Positions 11,951 to 24,380 of a stretch of 64,000 bases of DNA are shown here, in pieces (within the stretch, counting starts at the first letter, position 1; each line of letters begins with the position of its first letter). Source of the DNA: Ophioderma brevispina. Its lineage: Eukaryota > Echinodermata > Ophiuroidea > Amphilepidida > Ophiodermatidae. The notes under the pieces were generated by a model. It was not told the origin of the DNA. It worked only from the letters and a program-made list of their open reading frames with translations, and did not search any database. The DNA lies in assembly GCA_023653785.1 (NCBI GenBank), contig JAMKCH010084969.1, positions 1 to 64,000 of the forward strand. The letters are read 5' to 3'. Both the position numbers and the translations under genes were made by a program.

Positions 11951-14225
11951 GCACCCAATAGAGTAAACACCAATATGGCATGGCGTTTTAAGGGGGGCTT
12001 GTTCAGGCGTTGTCGTCTGCAATTTCAGTACCACACATCATTTTTTAGCTTTTTAAAGGCCGACTACGACGCAGAGATTCACGATGAGGGGGTAGCACTC
12101 AAAGTTCAACAAAATCGGTGGTTGTTTTTTCATACAAATAATGCTTGTCCATTCTAAAATCACTATGTGAATAACTAAGCTCAAACGAAGTCTTTCTATA
12201 GAAAACAGGCGCGGAGGGGCGGAGGGGGCGTGCCCCTCCGGTAAATCTGCAAAAATGTGCAAAATCCGCCCATTTTTGGACAAGTTTAGCCTTCAGCCCC
12301 CGGTAATTGACGTTTTTCAAATCCTGGATCCTCTCCTGGAAAATCACAACCTTGTTTATAATTCCCGATCTGGAAATTGGTACACACGTTATCCTATGAC
12401 AGTTTTTACCATGCAATAAATGGTACTGATGAAACAGAAAATCTGATTCATATCTTACTTTGGAATTAAGCATTTTAGTGGCGATCTTTATTTCTAGTGG
12501 TCTATTTTACTTTCTATGCAAAAATGTTATTATGTTCGAAATCTACGAGTCAGCATTTATTTTAAAACCTTTATAATTCCCTAAAATCCACATAATAGCT
12601 TATGAAAGTAAACAATTTCTGAAAGAAACAAATTTGATTCCAATTTCCGAATATGATTATCAAATTGCAAGTAGGGCTAGGTCCTAAGCAGTTTATTGAT
12701 AAATATAACTCTGAAAAAGTAGACAAAAAGTGGTATCATTTGATTTTGTTGAGCAATTGGTAACGAAATGGACATCAAAAAAGGGCATATATTGCATAAA
12801 GTCCTAAGACTGCTTAAAAATTTTGAAAGTAGCTTCTGCTGAAGCACAATAAATAGTATTTGCAAAATAATCCAATAACCATCATTAAAAAGCAAACATT
12901 AATGGTTATCACCCTTGTGAAAATTGTTTACTGTATGACAAGTATGAATTTACAGTGTCGCAGCTCATAATTGCCGGTCACATTGTTAAAGCAAAAAAGT
13001 AATATGGAATTAAAGAGAAATAACACCCAGTTTATGTGTCCCATTGATACCAATCCCAACTTTTAATTAATCAATATTTAATTTTTCTTTTTTTATTTAA
13101 TGTTATAACAATATTTATGGTCTCTATAAAGCGAACAGTAATTAGGTTACTCAATAATATAATTCAATAATTGTGAGTGTTACGATAAGAAAAACAATAA
13201 GAGTGAAAGCTTTATTCTCCCATATAATTACATGGTACTGTTGTCCCAATCTCGTGTCCAGATGCTCCCCCCTCCACATTCGTTTCCTCGATAGTCCTTA
13301 ATTTAACGTATTAAAGTTGATCGAGATAAATTTGGTACCAATGAAACTAAATCAACTTTAAAGAGTCTACTTGGAATATTAATAACAGCCCCACCCTAGA
13401 GTAAGCCCAATTGCAAGAAACATGGCCATATAAAAACTTACGCTGCATGCTGAGAGGAGTGAAAAAAATACCATGATTACAAAATCTCATATAAAGTTCT
13501 GGTATTTTTTTATTGTTTCCGTTTTTTGTGACATATTCTATATACAAACAGGATTGTAGAAGGTTTCACAATTGGCTGATACCTAAGCGACGATGGAAAA
13601 TGGAATGAACATTCTGAGGCAGCAAGATCATGGGCGCGCATCTTGATGATTGTATTTAGGTTAGTAGTGACACGATAAAACCAAATTATGATTATCGTTA
13701 CATGATCATTTGTATGTTGTATTGTGGTTGCTGCTGTTGTTGTTTTTATAGCACGTTTAGTCATACTATATTATTCACACCAAATCATAGTTACGTCATA
13801 CGTTCTTTTGTCACCCTTATCACGTAATTGACGTTAAATTGGCGTGATGACGTCACGGTACGGCATCTTATGTTTTTGTACCCGTGATACTGATTCTTTG
13901 GTATCACATTTCTATCTTAATAAATATTTATGGGTCTAAAACCAAAACCGTGTCGAGATACAGGGGCTGGCCCGCTGTCTTTTGGCGGGGGCATTTGGAT
14001 TATGAATTAGCTCCCTTCCCGATGTAGATTTTTGGCCGATTTTGGCTTGATGTCCGTAGGGACAGTACAAACAGATGAAACCAAAACAACCTTTCTTTGG
14101 CAATTGTTCTAGGCATCCATAAGTTATGGGACTTAGCCCCATCCATATTAGAGGCAAGTAGTGAGGGCATGGTTTTTGTACGTTGATGTACTTGACTCTG
14201 ATTTTTTTCATTTGTGCTATAACAG
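11951..14225. other. AT-rich intergenic or intronic stretch
   Basis: No gene recognised. A GC-rich hairpin (GGAGGGG...CCCCTCC) lies at about 12220-12238. Positions 12480-13560 are AT-rich and featureless. A perfect cyclic-AMP response element palindrome, TGACGTCA, is at 13848-13855, but a single 8-mer is weak evidence of a promoter. The region lies upstream of the first visible RNF exon and probably belongs to its first intron or 5' flank. Confidence 0.4.
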
Positions 14226-14303
14226 GATACAACATGCCCTAACTGTGACGGTGGATTTATAGAACAAGTTTCAAGTGATAGTGATGTCATGAATGCAAGA
14301 CCG
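14226..14303 (+). CDS. RNF126: RNF115/RNF126-like E3 ubiquitin ligase, zinc-ribbon exon
   Basis: An internal exon of 26 codons. A T-rich tract and acceptor CTATAACAG precede it, and it ends at the donor CCG/GTACGA. The frame reads D-T-TCPNCDGGFIEQV-SSDSDV. This matches the second half of the N-terminal zinc ribbon of RNF115/RNF126 (CPxCxxGFIEE followed by an acidic Ser/Asp stretch). In that family the ribbon binds ubiquitin and ubiquitinated cargo such as mislocalised BAG6 clients in the cytosol. The preceding exon, with the first CxxC pair and the start codon, was not found upstream. The exon is open and undamaged. RNF115 and RNF126 share this motif, so the symbol stands for the pair. Downstream exons of the same gene lie at 23450, 24690, 25955 and 27700, all on the plus strand. 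Confidence 0.75.
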
Positions 14304-14461
14304 GTACGAATATTCGATATAATCCTAGGGCTCATTTTCCTTGACCTCCTCTCCCAAACTCCTAGGACAATAAAGTGAGTGTACAATCCAAGCTGACCAT
14401 TAGCCAAGCCAGAACGAGCGATGCATGACTCATCAAACCAAGATCATATGGGCACGAAATC

Positions 14462-14600
14462 GCTGGCCGGGCCAGCGGCCACCGCCGTAGCCTGCTATCC
14501 CGGGTCATGGCCCTGGGTTCGAATCCCAACCACCCGAATTTGAGACTGGTCTTGTCCCCTCTTCCCTCACTCGTTCAGTTCCTCCCGGGAGTAAGCTCGA
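14462..14600 (+). mobile_element. tRNA-derived SINE fragment
   Basis: A perfect RNA polymerase III B box, GGTTCGAATCC, lies at 14516-14526, with a degenerate A-box-like TAGCCTGCTATCC upstream. A perfect 15-bp palindrome, GCTGGCC-G-GGCCAGC, is at 14462-14476. The body does not fold as an intact tRNA, so a SINE is more likely than a tRNA gene. It lies in the intron after the zinc-ribbon exon. The 3' limit is approximate. Confidence 0.5.
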
Positions 14601-17600
14601 ACCGACGTGGGTTAGGTAAAGAAAGTAAAAAGCGCATTTCGCATTTTAGTTTTGGATCCCCACGGAACATACTGGGAATAAAATTTTTTGCTAACATCAT
14701 GTTTATAAAACTCTTTCCCATTATCTTCAGAGATTGATGTAGTTCGTCGCGAAGGAGGTAGCAGTGAGGTGGGTAGTTAGTAGACCCAGCACTTGCATTC
14801 ACTACAGTAAGTTGTTTTGACTTTATCAAAAGCCTATGGTAGAGGAACTGGAATGTCATGAAGAAGTAGTTTATAATAAAAAAAACAAAATACTTTGTCG
14901 ACTTCTTAAAATTGTGGAAGTAGTGACATTGGAATGTTCTCACTGATTAGAAGATCCGATCAGATTGCACAATCGACATCATTTGTAGATCAGATTCAGC
15001 TAATTATTTTTTTATGTACTACGTTGGCCTGAACTAAGGGTGATGTCCTAGCTTGCGCGCCGCTATTGTGCATGCAGTGCGCACACCGATTTGTAGTATG
15101 ATACAGCTGCGGCTGACTGCGATGCACACGTGTAAGACTGTTGTTGAACGCTTATGGCATCACTCCTTACTTCAGGCCGGATGAAAGTATAGTCACTTTA
15201 CCAACTCTGCAAATAAGCAGATGTCTGTCATGTAAGAGACTACTTGCCAGTTGATTTCTTGTAAAGCGATATAAATGCCCACAGTGTGTTGAACATAAAC
15301 TTGCTGTGCCAACAAATATAGGTTGGTGATGACCATGTCATTCAACTGATGGTAGTACCTCTGCATTAAAAATAAGTTGAAGATCTTCTGAATCCTCTAA
15401 GAAAGTATTTAATGTAAACAAAGGTGTGTAAACTGAAAAAAATGGCAAAGAGGAAGTGAAATAAATACATAACAAATGGTTAGCGTATGAAACTTTACAC
15501 TTCTCCAGTCATTTGTATGTAAAATGATTTTATCTTATTGCAGTTTATTTAGTCAGATTTAGGTCAAGCCACACATGATCACCTGGTAGCGAGGAGACCG
15601 GAGGGTGGGATGGAGGCCAGCGGTCATCAAGCTCAGGATCAGCCTAAACCGGTCGCTCATCACAAACTCTAGATAGGAAACTTGTTTCCAATAACCAAGA
15701 CCTGTAATGATGCAGCGAGTGAAATATGAAAGGAAAGCGGAGAAGATCTTTCTGCAGAGCTCCCGGATTGTGCGGGGGACACTCTTGCAATTGAACTCCA
15801 TGTCTGGTCAGTGCTTAAATGCCAAAATCGCCTGGGATTTCCACCTATGATTGGAAAAAAAATTAGGGTTTAAACACTCACTCAAAATAAGCAAAAAACA
15901 CAACCATGGCCTTCTGGGGTGCTGCCCGGACCCCTGCCTGAGCGCTACCACCTGGATCCCTCTGAGAACCTTGCGGTGAAACGCTCGCAGTAACACTTCC
16001 AGAAAAAATCTTGTTCCAAAAATCAAATTCCTTTATTACAAATCAGATTCTGTGCTTCCAAAATCTTAATGTTCAAGTTGGAGCTATAGCTGGTTTGTGG
16101 GAAAAATATATATTCTTAAAAGTTCAAAGGGAAATCGATCATAACGAGAACCTTGTAAAACCTGGAGAGATGTTTCAGTTCAAAACTAGTCGAAGCAGCT
16201 CCCTCTTGACTGTTTTGGATCAAGGAATCCCAGAAACCCCAGATGGTAAAGAGAGATCGGGTGTGCTTACGGATCTACAATCTCTCTGAACGCTTCCCAG
16301 TGCAAAATATTAGGGACAACTATTCATTATGTAGTCCTGACCTCACTAGACATATGGACGTCTTATGATATTAAAAACCTAATATCTCTGCATCTTCTGA
16401 TTGAACAATGCTATGGCCTTTGAAAGGTTTGAGGTATCTTGATCTCATATCCAAATGTCCGGACTCTAATCGGCTTCAACTTGCTTTAAATAGAGAGTGA
16501 GCGTTGGTTTAGCCAAAACCTACAATTCACCATCCTCTCCTGGTTTAAAGAAGAAGAAAGATGCAGTGTGTAAGTTGGAAGCATGAAGTGATACCAGATG
16601 CAGTTCTGATAACTCGTTTTGATCAGTTTGAGGAGAGCAGAGTTGTGTATGCTTTCCATGCTGACAGCCAAAAATCTTTAACATTGTGTCATTTAGTGGG
16701 TTGTGGGGATGAATTTGAAACAGAGGAGATGTTTTATTTTATTTTCAAGGATTATGACAAGGCCTTAGTTACCATTTTCCTGAGAGGGAATTAGTGTCTC
16801 ATCACAACCATCGTTAGTTTCACTCGATGGCAAGCATCACAGATTCCCAGCAGAAGAGTGCAGTGGTCCACGGGTTACACCAGGCTAATAGGCTACCAGG
16901 CACAGATCCTAGTAGGGTGCCACCAAGGCATCAGATAGTAGAGATCCAGCCAAGAATGATAGAGCGTAAGGTATCTTAAAGATGGTAGTGGAATCATAAT
17001 GATATGATTGAAACATTGTATTGTTGGCTGAATAACTAGTGCGCTTATCTGTGTTTATCTTGTAATTCTCTGCTTATTTGCAAGATCAATTCACAAATAT
17101 TTAAGAGCATAATTTGTGCCCTGCAGTAAAGCCATGAAACATTCCTGAAGTTTAAATAGAGAGAATTGCCAACCATCATTGTTGAATTGACGTAAACAGG
17201 GTAAAATTGTTTTGCTTATTGCCTAAGTTGCTCTAACCAAACCCAATTGCTTGTTGGAGGGGTACAACTCATCCCAATCGAAGTGAGCAAGTAATTGTCA
17301 AGCCCTGGTAAATGTGGCCATTTGATAGAATTCTAAACCCGCCCTGTAGATGACCTACATTGTATTGTTTGGAAAAGGATTTTATAACACAGGGAGCTGT
17401 GTTAAGTCTATCCAAAGCTCGAAGAGGAATTCTAGTTTAAATTAATTGCATGTTTGTGAGACTCAACATCAGGGCTAAGGAAGTTCGGCGAGAGTCTACT
17501 CTCGCAAAGACTCACCTAAACAAATTCACAAGATCCAGTTAGATCTATGTAAACTGCTAAAATTTTCCAAAACGAAATAGAGAGAATTCAAACACTTCAC

Positions 17601-17719
17601 CATCTCTGCTTTAGGGAATCCAAAAGTGGTAAGTGTTTCCAACATTTTTTGACCCGAGGCCCCATTCTGACACTGGGCTTTTGCCTGGGTTGGACCCCAC
17701 ATAACCCTAACGCGGCCGA
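14601..17719. other. Intron sequence of the RNF gene, nothing recognised
   Basis: About 3 kb of moderately AT-rich DNA with only short open frames. The frame at 16561-16794 (77 codons) and the minus-strand frame at 15559-15801 have no recognisable domain and no convincing splice context. No complete transposon was seen. Confidence 0.4.
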
Positions 17720-18562
17720 GATGCAATGAGAGCCAACAGAAAAGTGGACCGGTCGGAAAAGGTCTCGTTTTGCATCTCGGCCTCAACAACTATTTTTTTT
17801 GCGGTCAAATGACTTCAGTGACCTCATTGAATCTGGGCCGTCTTTACGGAAATGACGCGATGTTCGGCGCATCTGGGCCGTATTCCCGGAGAAAAATGAC
17901 CGATTTGGTCCGCGTGCACCTGGGACGTCACTACCGGGAAAAATGATTGCGAGGCTTTTCACTCATTTTGGACTGGTTTGACCGCAGAGGCGCAAGATTT
18001 CATTCAGGCGGGGGGACAATGGTCAAATGCCAGAGGACAATTTCGATTTCGATGGTGATAGCGCCACATTTTCGAAAGCTATTTTTTTAATTATGCAGAA
18101 ACCATTCATGACGGAAACAGGAGCACTTGACGTCGCGTAATCTGACGCACGCACGACTAGACGTAGCGTAAGTAGGCGCCACTCACCGACGGGCGAACTA
18201 TATAAGCTACAAATTTCATGCAGGTCAGTGTGCAGTAGCATCCATTATTATTTTATATTAGCCTTGTTTCATGCATTCGCACGCGAGTTCCTCGTTGCAT
18301 CTGGGACGTCTATCCGGGAAAATGACGCGATGTTCCTCGTGCATCTGGCCGTCCGTCGGGAAAAAATGAGCGATGGTCTAGTTGCATCTGGGCCATATTG
18401 ACTTTACGCACTTATTCCTGTGCGGGAAAAAAAAACGGCGGATGCAATGAAACGCAAAAATTGCTCGTGTGGGCCTGTTAAAAAATAAAAAATAGATTGC
18501 ACCTCGTGGAATTTGGGGCCGTCGGTTCGGCAAAACAGACCCGTCCGGGTTAGGGTAATCAA
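17720..18562 (+). repeat. CpG-rich complex repeat block, copy 1
   Basis: Built from degenerate units of about 45-60 bp carrying GCATCTGGGACGTCTA and GGGAAAATGACGCGATG motifs. It is split by a non-tandem middle (about 18030-18250) with TTAATTATGC and GTCAGTGTGCAGTA motifs, and ends with an AAAATAGATTGC tract. The same order of parts recurs at 20335-21295 in the same orientation. Many units differ by single-base indels. Function unknown; a satellite-bearing mobile element is possible. Confidence 0.75.
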
Positions 18563-19120
18563 AACAAATATAATTTGAAAAGAAAGTGACCAGTCAAGAA
18601 AAAAAAGTGAAGGGTGTTAGGAGAGTCACATTAGTGGGCAAAGCCAAAGTTTTCAAGCCTGAAACTGGAATTAATGACGACAGGGAATGCAAGGACAATC
18701 TTAAATCTTAAAATTAAGATTGAAAACAGATCTAATGTAGGCGTACCAATCCCACTCTAGTGACCCAAAGCAACATCAAGTTTGTAGCATTCCAGGGCAT
18801 TGTTGTCCCCATTCCTAAAAACAATGTGCCAACAAGCGTGCAAAAATACCACTAAATAATAAGTTGAATTTAACGTCCTATAGTGGACATTGATGACGAT
18901 TTGCGCGCCCAAAACACAACTTGTACATTTTAAACAAATTCAATGGATAATGCAAAAACTGCAAGAAGATCACATTAAACCATTGTAATGAGGGAATATT
19001 TCCCAATTGTTAAGGTGGTTTATCTCTCTGCTCCCAAGTTTATGATAGAAACCAATACTAGGAGGAATACCACCAATATGTTTTTCATATTTCATCATAA
19101 TTCACGCCTGTGTCTTGCAG
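18563..19120. other. Spacer between repeat block and candidate exon
   Basis: Single-copy-looking, AT-rich intronic sequence. No gene or complete repeat was recognised. Confidence 0.4.
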
Positions 19121-19169
19121 ACATTCTACAAACATTTACTAGGTCTGACGAATAATCAACCAAGCAATG
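19121..19169 (+). CDS. RNF126: Tentative middle exon of the RNF115/126-like gene
   Basis: The acceptor GTGTCTTGCAG is followed by an open 49-nt block reading TFYKHLLGLTNNQPSN, then a donor AATG/GTGAGG. Its position, before the HGNPxDYAW exon, and the pattern of a hydrophobic helix followed by a polar turn suggest the segment that in RNF115/126 reads EGIxQxLxxG before the NPxDYAW motif. Similarity is weak and the end phase (1) does not match the start phase needed by the next visible exon (2). So either a short exon is missing, an indel is present, or this is not an exon of this gene. Nothing else in the window fits the position better. Confidence 0.3.
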
Positions 19170-20334
19170 GTGAGGAAACAGGTGGGGTGGAATGTTTTTC
19201 CCAGTGTGAGTATAATGTTAAATTGGGAAGGAGTGTCAGGTTGGCTTACGAAGTAAAGTATAAAACAGAGTGCTGGGTGATAGATCAATTATATGTTAAA
19301 TCAAAAGTGAAAAATATTAAAAAAAAAAAAAAAAACAAAAACAGTGATATGGAGGGAGTCGAGCAAAAGGTCTATGGGCCCAACAACGCACCCCCCTTGG
19401 AATACATTAACACGCAGGAAACAGGGCATACTATCAAGAAACGTCACAAAAGTGTTACACTTGTAAACACATTTCTTTGTTGACGAGTCAAGACTCTTGG
19501 GTCCTGTAGTTGTCTGGTGACTTAGGCATGTATTGTTAGGGGTCTCTACTAAGAAACAGGGAACCATTTTTGGACATCAAAGGTCAGTAATGTCAAGTGT
19601 AAGTGTTGTGGCCTGTGTTTGTGGGTATAGATAGCCAGGGTCATTCAGACCCTGTCACCAGTTCTTTCCCAATATGTAGCCACTGCCCTGGAATTTACAC
19701 TAGTAGGTAAAGGTAGGGCAAAATTATGATGTGGTCACACATGGAGTATGTTTACCTCTTAAAACTTTAGGAAAGTTTGTATGACAACTAAAATATGAAT
19801 CTTTTCGGCCTTTGAATGCCACTTATCATTTAAGGAACATAATTTTGTTGATAATATGTGTGACATTTGTCTGTGTGTGATGCATGTGTTTGTGTGGTTG
19901 TGGTGTGAATTGGAATTAAGGGTATGGGAAAAAATGTGGAGATACAAATTAAAAAATGTGGGATATGACAGCAAAACAAGTAAATGTATCAGTGGGGAGA
20001 TGCGGGGAGTTCTCAACTTGGGAGGAAGTATGGTTATGTACGGACTATAAGTCCTTCATTTTCAGGCCTTTATCAGTTCCAGTGACTCCCATTTAGAACC
20101 ATTTCATTTACAGAGACCCTACTTTCCATGTCCAAAGCCATATTCTACCAAATTTTCTTCAAACTCCTCGAAAAAGGAGCTAGAAATAGAGGGAGGGGAT
20201 CGCAAAGCTTATTTTCTGAAATTTTCTTGACCACCCTAGTTTCGGAGACCCCATTTTGGGGCTCAAATAAATTTCCCACCCCCCCGGTACAGGTTATAAA
20301 CCTAAAGATTGGACGAGAGGAAAAGGGAGTGAAC
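19170..20334. other. Intron sequence with poly-A tract
   Basis: No gene recognised. A 15-nt A run at about 19320-19334 and TG-rich simple sequence at 19855-19905 are the only visible features. Confidence 0.4.
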
Positions 20335-21295
20335 GAAAACCGTCTGGGCGGTAACGGTCGGGAAATGCTTTTCGTTGCATATGGCCGTCAACAACTATTT
20401 TGGTGCCGCAAATGACTCTCATTGGCCTCATTGCATCTGGGCGTCTTCTTACCGGAAAATGTCGCGATGCTTTTCGTTGGTGTTTTGAACATGGGGCCGT
20501 CATCCCGGAAAAAAATGACGCGCTGTTTTTCGTTGCATATGGCGTCTTCCGGGGAAAATGACGCGATGTTTTTCGATTTTGCTATATGGGCCGTTCTTGC
20601 GGGACATGATGCGATGCTTCACTGCATTAGGACGGTTGCCCGCAGAAGGCTGCAATGGCTCTTTTCATCAGCGGGTGACACTGTACAAAATGCCCATAGC
20701 AATTTAGTCGATTTTCGATGGTGATAGCCCCACCATTGGCGATAAGCTATTGGTTTAATTATGCATAAACGTATTCATGACGTAAAACCGGGAGCAGACC
20801 GTAGAATAATAGAGCCCACGCACGACTATGATTGTAGCGTAATAGCGCCATCACGATGATGGCGAAATCTAAGCTAACAAAATTTATGAGATCAGTGTGC
20901 AGTACGCATCAATAATTTTATTTATTTATTTATTTATTTATTTACCCTGTTGTTATGGCATTTCACGCGATGTTTCTCGGTGCATCTGGGACGTTTACGG
21001 TAAATGGCGCAGTTTTTTCGTTGCATCTGGGACGTCTATCCGGGAAAATGACGCGATTGTTTTCGTTGCATTGGGGAGTCTTACGGGAAAAGGGCGCGAT
21101 GTTTTTCGTTGCATAGGGGCCGTTATTGAACTTACGCGATTATTTCGTGCCGGGGAAAAACGGCGAGATGACAATGTGAAACGCAAACTTTGCTCTCGGG
21201 CATCTGGGCGTTTAAAAATAAAAATAGATTGCTTTAGTTGCATTTGGCCGTTCTGCCGGCAAAACGACCCGGTCTGGGTTAGAGTTAAGAAAGCC
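20335..21295 (+). repeat. CpG-rich complex repeat block, copy 2
   Basis: Direct-orientation copy of the block at 17720-18562 with the same order: CAACAACTATTTT start, several TTCGTTGCATCTGGG / GACGCGATG units, a middle with TTTAATTATGCA and ATCAGTGTGCAGTA, more units, then AAAATAGATTGC and a GGCAAAACGACCCG-like end. It differs from copy 1 by a (TTTA)n microsatellite at 20916-20944 and by a larger number of tandem units. Confidence 0.75.
20916..20944 (+). repeat. (TTTA)n microsatellite
   Basis: About seven uninterrupted TTTA units within the second CpG-rich repeat block; absent from the equivalent point of the first block, so it expanded after the blocks diverged. Confidence 0.9.
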
Positions 21296-23449
21296 AAAAT
21301 TGAAAAAAAAAAACAAAAGACACAAGTTGCAGGAGGAGTTTCTGTACTGACAAAAATTTTATAAGTATTCAGTTTGCCAGGCTTAGGGAATAATACTTTT
21401 TTCATGAATCTGTGGTGAAGGTGGGAAAGTTTTCCTAAAAAAATGGTTGATTTGGGTAGTAATTGGTGGCTGACAGGGAGGGGAAAATGCACCTAACAAA
21501 TGCAATTTAGCTGCATAACATAGATCAGGGTTAAATAACTCTTGACCATTCGGACCATGAGGGTTGTAGTTTGCTCTGCAATTTCTGGAGAATTGAAACA
21601 AAAAGTGCGGGAAGATGTCAAATGGAAGAAAGTTCATTTGTCTTCAAAGTTGTAATAACGTTGAGGAAAAACAGCAGTTAGATGTGTAATTGTAAAGTAA
21701 TTTATGTTACTAATCTCCCTGGCATTGGGCCATACACAAGCCCTTCCTAATCCTCAATGTCATCTAAATTTTACGTTTAATCCTCTATACCCCCCAAGCA
21801 ATAAATGGTGCTAAAATATATTTTTTTTAAACACTATATAGTTAGGCTGGTAGCGTTTTGGGCCCATGGTTGATGGAGTACTGAAATCGGGTTGACAAGG
21901 ACAAAGTCCAGTAGTATGCTGGTGTGTGGTGGAGTTGAGTGTTGGTTGATGGGTGGGGGTAGTCAGGTATTGATGGATACATGATTCAATGGGTTGGGTG
22001 ATGGGTGGGTGATGGAGTAGTGGCATCAAGCAGGGGATTCAATTTGTTTACAGTATAGGCCACATTGTTTTGTTACATTATGTTTGGAGCCATTTTACCA
22101 TTTATTGTGGTATTTCTTTTATTACTTGAGGCGGAGATTTGCATTTTTTAGACAAAAAAAACAGGGGGGGGGGGAGTTTTTAATTTTTTGTTCCTTTTCA
22201 TCCAAAATCAATATTTTTGTTTTATAGAAACTAATAATTGGACAATCCAGTCTGATTTGCAACTGTATGACTTGCCATTTAGCCAATTGAGCCAATTCTG
22301 GGGAAACCCTTTTCAATTTATTTTTTTTAAAAATTAACATGAGAAGTGCATTTTACATTTAGGTTTTACTACTGGAAACAAACCTTAATTTTTGTTTGGC
22401 CTCTTAACAATGAACAAATTTCACTGGCAGAGGCCGATATCCCTACCATCCTTTCGAAAAATAAGACTATACTGCGATCACGCAAACAAGGTTGTAGCCT
22501 TATTTTTTAGATCTAGGGGCAATTTTCACCTAAAAACAAGACGGAGGTCCGCTCCGTGGACATTCGAAAGTGGAAAAAAAAAAAAATGCAGTTAAGGGAC
22601 GTTAGGATATGGGAATATCATTCTTAGCAGGCCATGTTGGGCTTTGTAGGCCTACCTATAAGTGGTTTACTTTCATTGTACAACTCAACCACAAAATTGG
22701 AGTAAGCCACAGCAGCCTTGATGCTCTCGTTATGTGATACTGTCTTGACCCATTTTGTGGAGTTGGATTTTAAGCAAAACAGAAATTTTGCCAGTGATCT
22801 TGAATCTACCTGTAGGTCCATATTAGGGCTAAATGTTGTTTGTTTTGAAGTTGACCACTTAAAATGATAATGTTGTGTGAAAGTAAGATGTGGAATTCTA
22901 TGAAATGAATGGCATGTAAATAGGAAATTACAAAAATTGTTCAAGTGGAATGTATATCAGGATAGTATCTTGTTCTAATGTATTAAGGGCCATTCTTGGT
23001 CATGTGTGACCCCAAACAGATGTTCAACCCCAATGCTTGCCCCATCCACACAACTGACATCCACTAACAACCTTGAGTGCAGACCCAAAAAACCAAAAAC
23101 AATGCTTCTACCCCACTAGATTGGTCACCCTGTCATGGGGCAGAAATAAAGTTCAGTCATGTGTGTGACAGACATTTACCTGCCCCTAGGACAAAACCCC
23201 AATCCAGCAATAAGTGGACGCACCATCCCTGGGTCATGCTTGGACTCATTCACAATCAATGTCAAAAGCAACAACAGGCTGGCCTACTGACAAAACCACA
23301 CTGGGTTGAAAGCAAAAGTCACCATTCAATCACAAACGTGACTGAAAGAATGGTCCTCTAAGTGCTTTTTGAGTCATATTTTCAAATGTAAGTATTCAAT
23401 AGGTTTGATAGATCAAGTTTGTCATGATTGTTTTTGTTCTTTTCTGCAG
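21296..23449. other. Intron sequence, no gene recognised
   Basis: AT-rich intronic DNA. It has a poly-G tract at about 22164-22173, A tracts near 21303 and 22575, and short open frames (for example minus-strand 22624-22944 and plus-strand 23077-23361) with no recognisable domain. Nothing further can be supported. Confidence 0.4.
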
Positions 23450-23527
23450 CAAAATTTTTAATCTTCATGGGAACCCAAGAGATTATGCTTGGGGAGAAGG
23501 GCAGGTTTTTGGTGCAATTATCACACA
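23450..23527 (+). CDS. RNF126: RNF115/RNF126-like E3 ligase, HGNPxDYAW exon
   Basis: A strong acceptor (TTTTTGTTCTTTTCTGCAG) precedes a 78-nt exon reading LHGNPRDYAWGEG then AIITQ, ending at the donor CACA/GTAAGA. RNF115 and RNF126 proteins carry a highly conserved segment of the form LHxNPxDYAWGxxGLDxIITQLL between the zinc ribbon and the RING, so the match is specific. The exon starts with one base completing a codon and ends after two bases of a codon (phase 2). It has no stop or frameshift. Just downstream (23555-23650) starts a copy of a dispersed repeat also found at 47128 and, inverted, at 58370. Confidence 0.8.
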
Positions 23528-23554
23528 GTAAGATTTGTCATACCCACTCTACAG

Positions 23555-23650
23555 ACCCGATTAAGTCTATAAATTTTTCATCTTGATAGAATGGCTTTCG
23601 CCCCAAAACCCCACCTGTAAATTTCGTCTTATAATTTCATCCATTTTTAA
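23555..23650 (+). repeat. Dispersed repeat family, copy 1
   Basis: Shares an ordered set of motifs (TTAAGTCTATAA, TTTTTCATCTTGATAGAATGG, CCCCAAAACCCCACCTGTAAA) with 47128-47345 in the same orientation and with 58370-58608 inverted. This copy is short and lies 27 nt after an RNF exon donor. The family has no recognised ends or coding capacity. Confidence 0.65.
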
Positions 23651-24053
23651 TTTTAAAATTTACACAATACAATTTGGAACAAGGATGCTGCCAGCATTTT
23701 ATCACACTTGAAAACAGCAGTCATCATCTCACAGGCGATTGGCTATTATATATGGCTAATCCCACTAATCCAACCTTTCTATTTAAGATCAATACTTACT
23801 ACAATCTGAATGCTTTTTAATTGTTCAAAAAACATGCCTAGGATCACTGTACACCTGCAAGGAGTCCACATCTACAGGAATTGCCTGTAACTCTTACTGT
23901 TTTTTACCAAAGTAAATACCCAAATTGCAGTGTTGCTCCTAATATAATGTGGTGGTGCAAATATCTTGTGGAGAGACATAAGAACATATAGACCCTGGTT
24001 TGAAAAGTAGGAAAAAAAGGATGCGGCATTACCCTTTGCAAAATGCCCCATAA

Positions 24054-24380
24054 GGCGACGAAAAATCAAAACCCTGTTTTACGTGGCCCACTACCCTGCT
24101 TTTTCAAGTTTTGCAGACTTTTTTTTTATTAGTTTTTTTCGCACAAAATCATGTAAAATCAGCCTGTTTTCCAAAGTTATCATTTTGTGCAATTTTTTTT
24201 TTAAATTTGTTTGTAAAAAATTGTCATTTTTTCTTCTCTGATTTTTCAGATTTTTGGGGCTAGTTTAGGCCAATTTTGAGCTCCCAGAAAAGAAAAAAAT
24301 GTTAAAGAAAAAAATCGCCCGCCGACCCTACTCGAAAGGTCCTGGCTCGCCCGTAAAACGGGTTTTCTTTTTTCGTCGCC
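24054..24380. mobile_element. PIF/Harbinger-like MITE with TAA target duplication
   Basis: Terminal inverted repeats of about 30 bp: the left starts GGCGACGAAAAATCAAAACC and the right, reverse-complemented, starts GGCGACGAAAAAAGAAAACC. The element is flanked by a direct TAA on each side (24051-24053 and 24381-24383). A 3-bp TWA target site is characteristic of PIF/Harbinger transposons. At 327 bp with no open frame it is a MITE. It lies in the RNF intron before the PPPASK exon. Confidence 0.65.

Noticed and set aside
13848..13855. TGACGTCA as a promoter of the RNF gene
   Set aside because: A single 8-mer with no first exon, TATA element or CpG patch close by.
20422..21492. Open frames on both strands within the CpG-rich repeat
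   Set aside because: They follow tandem repeat units, change frame with each indel and show no domain.
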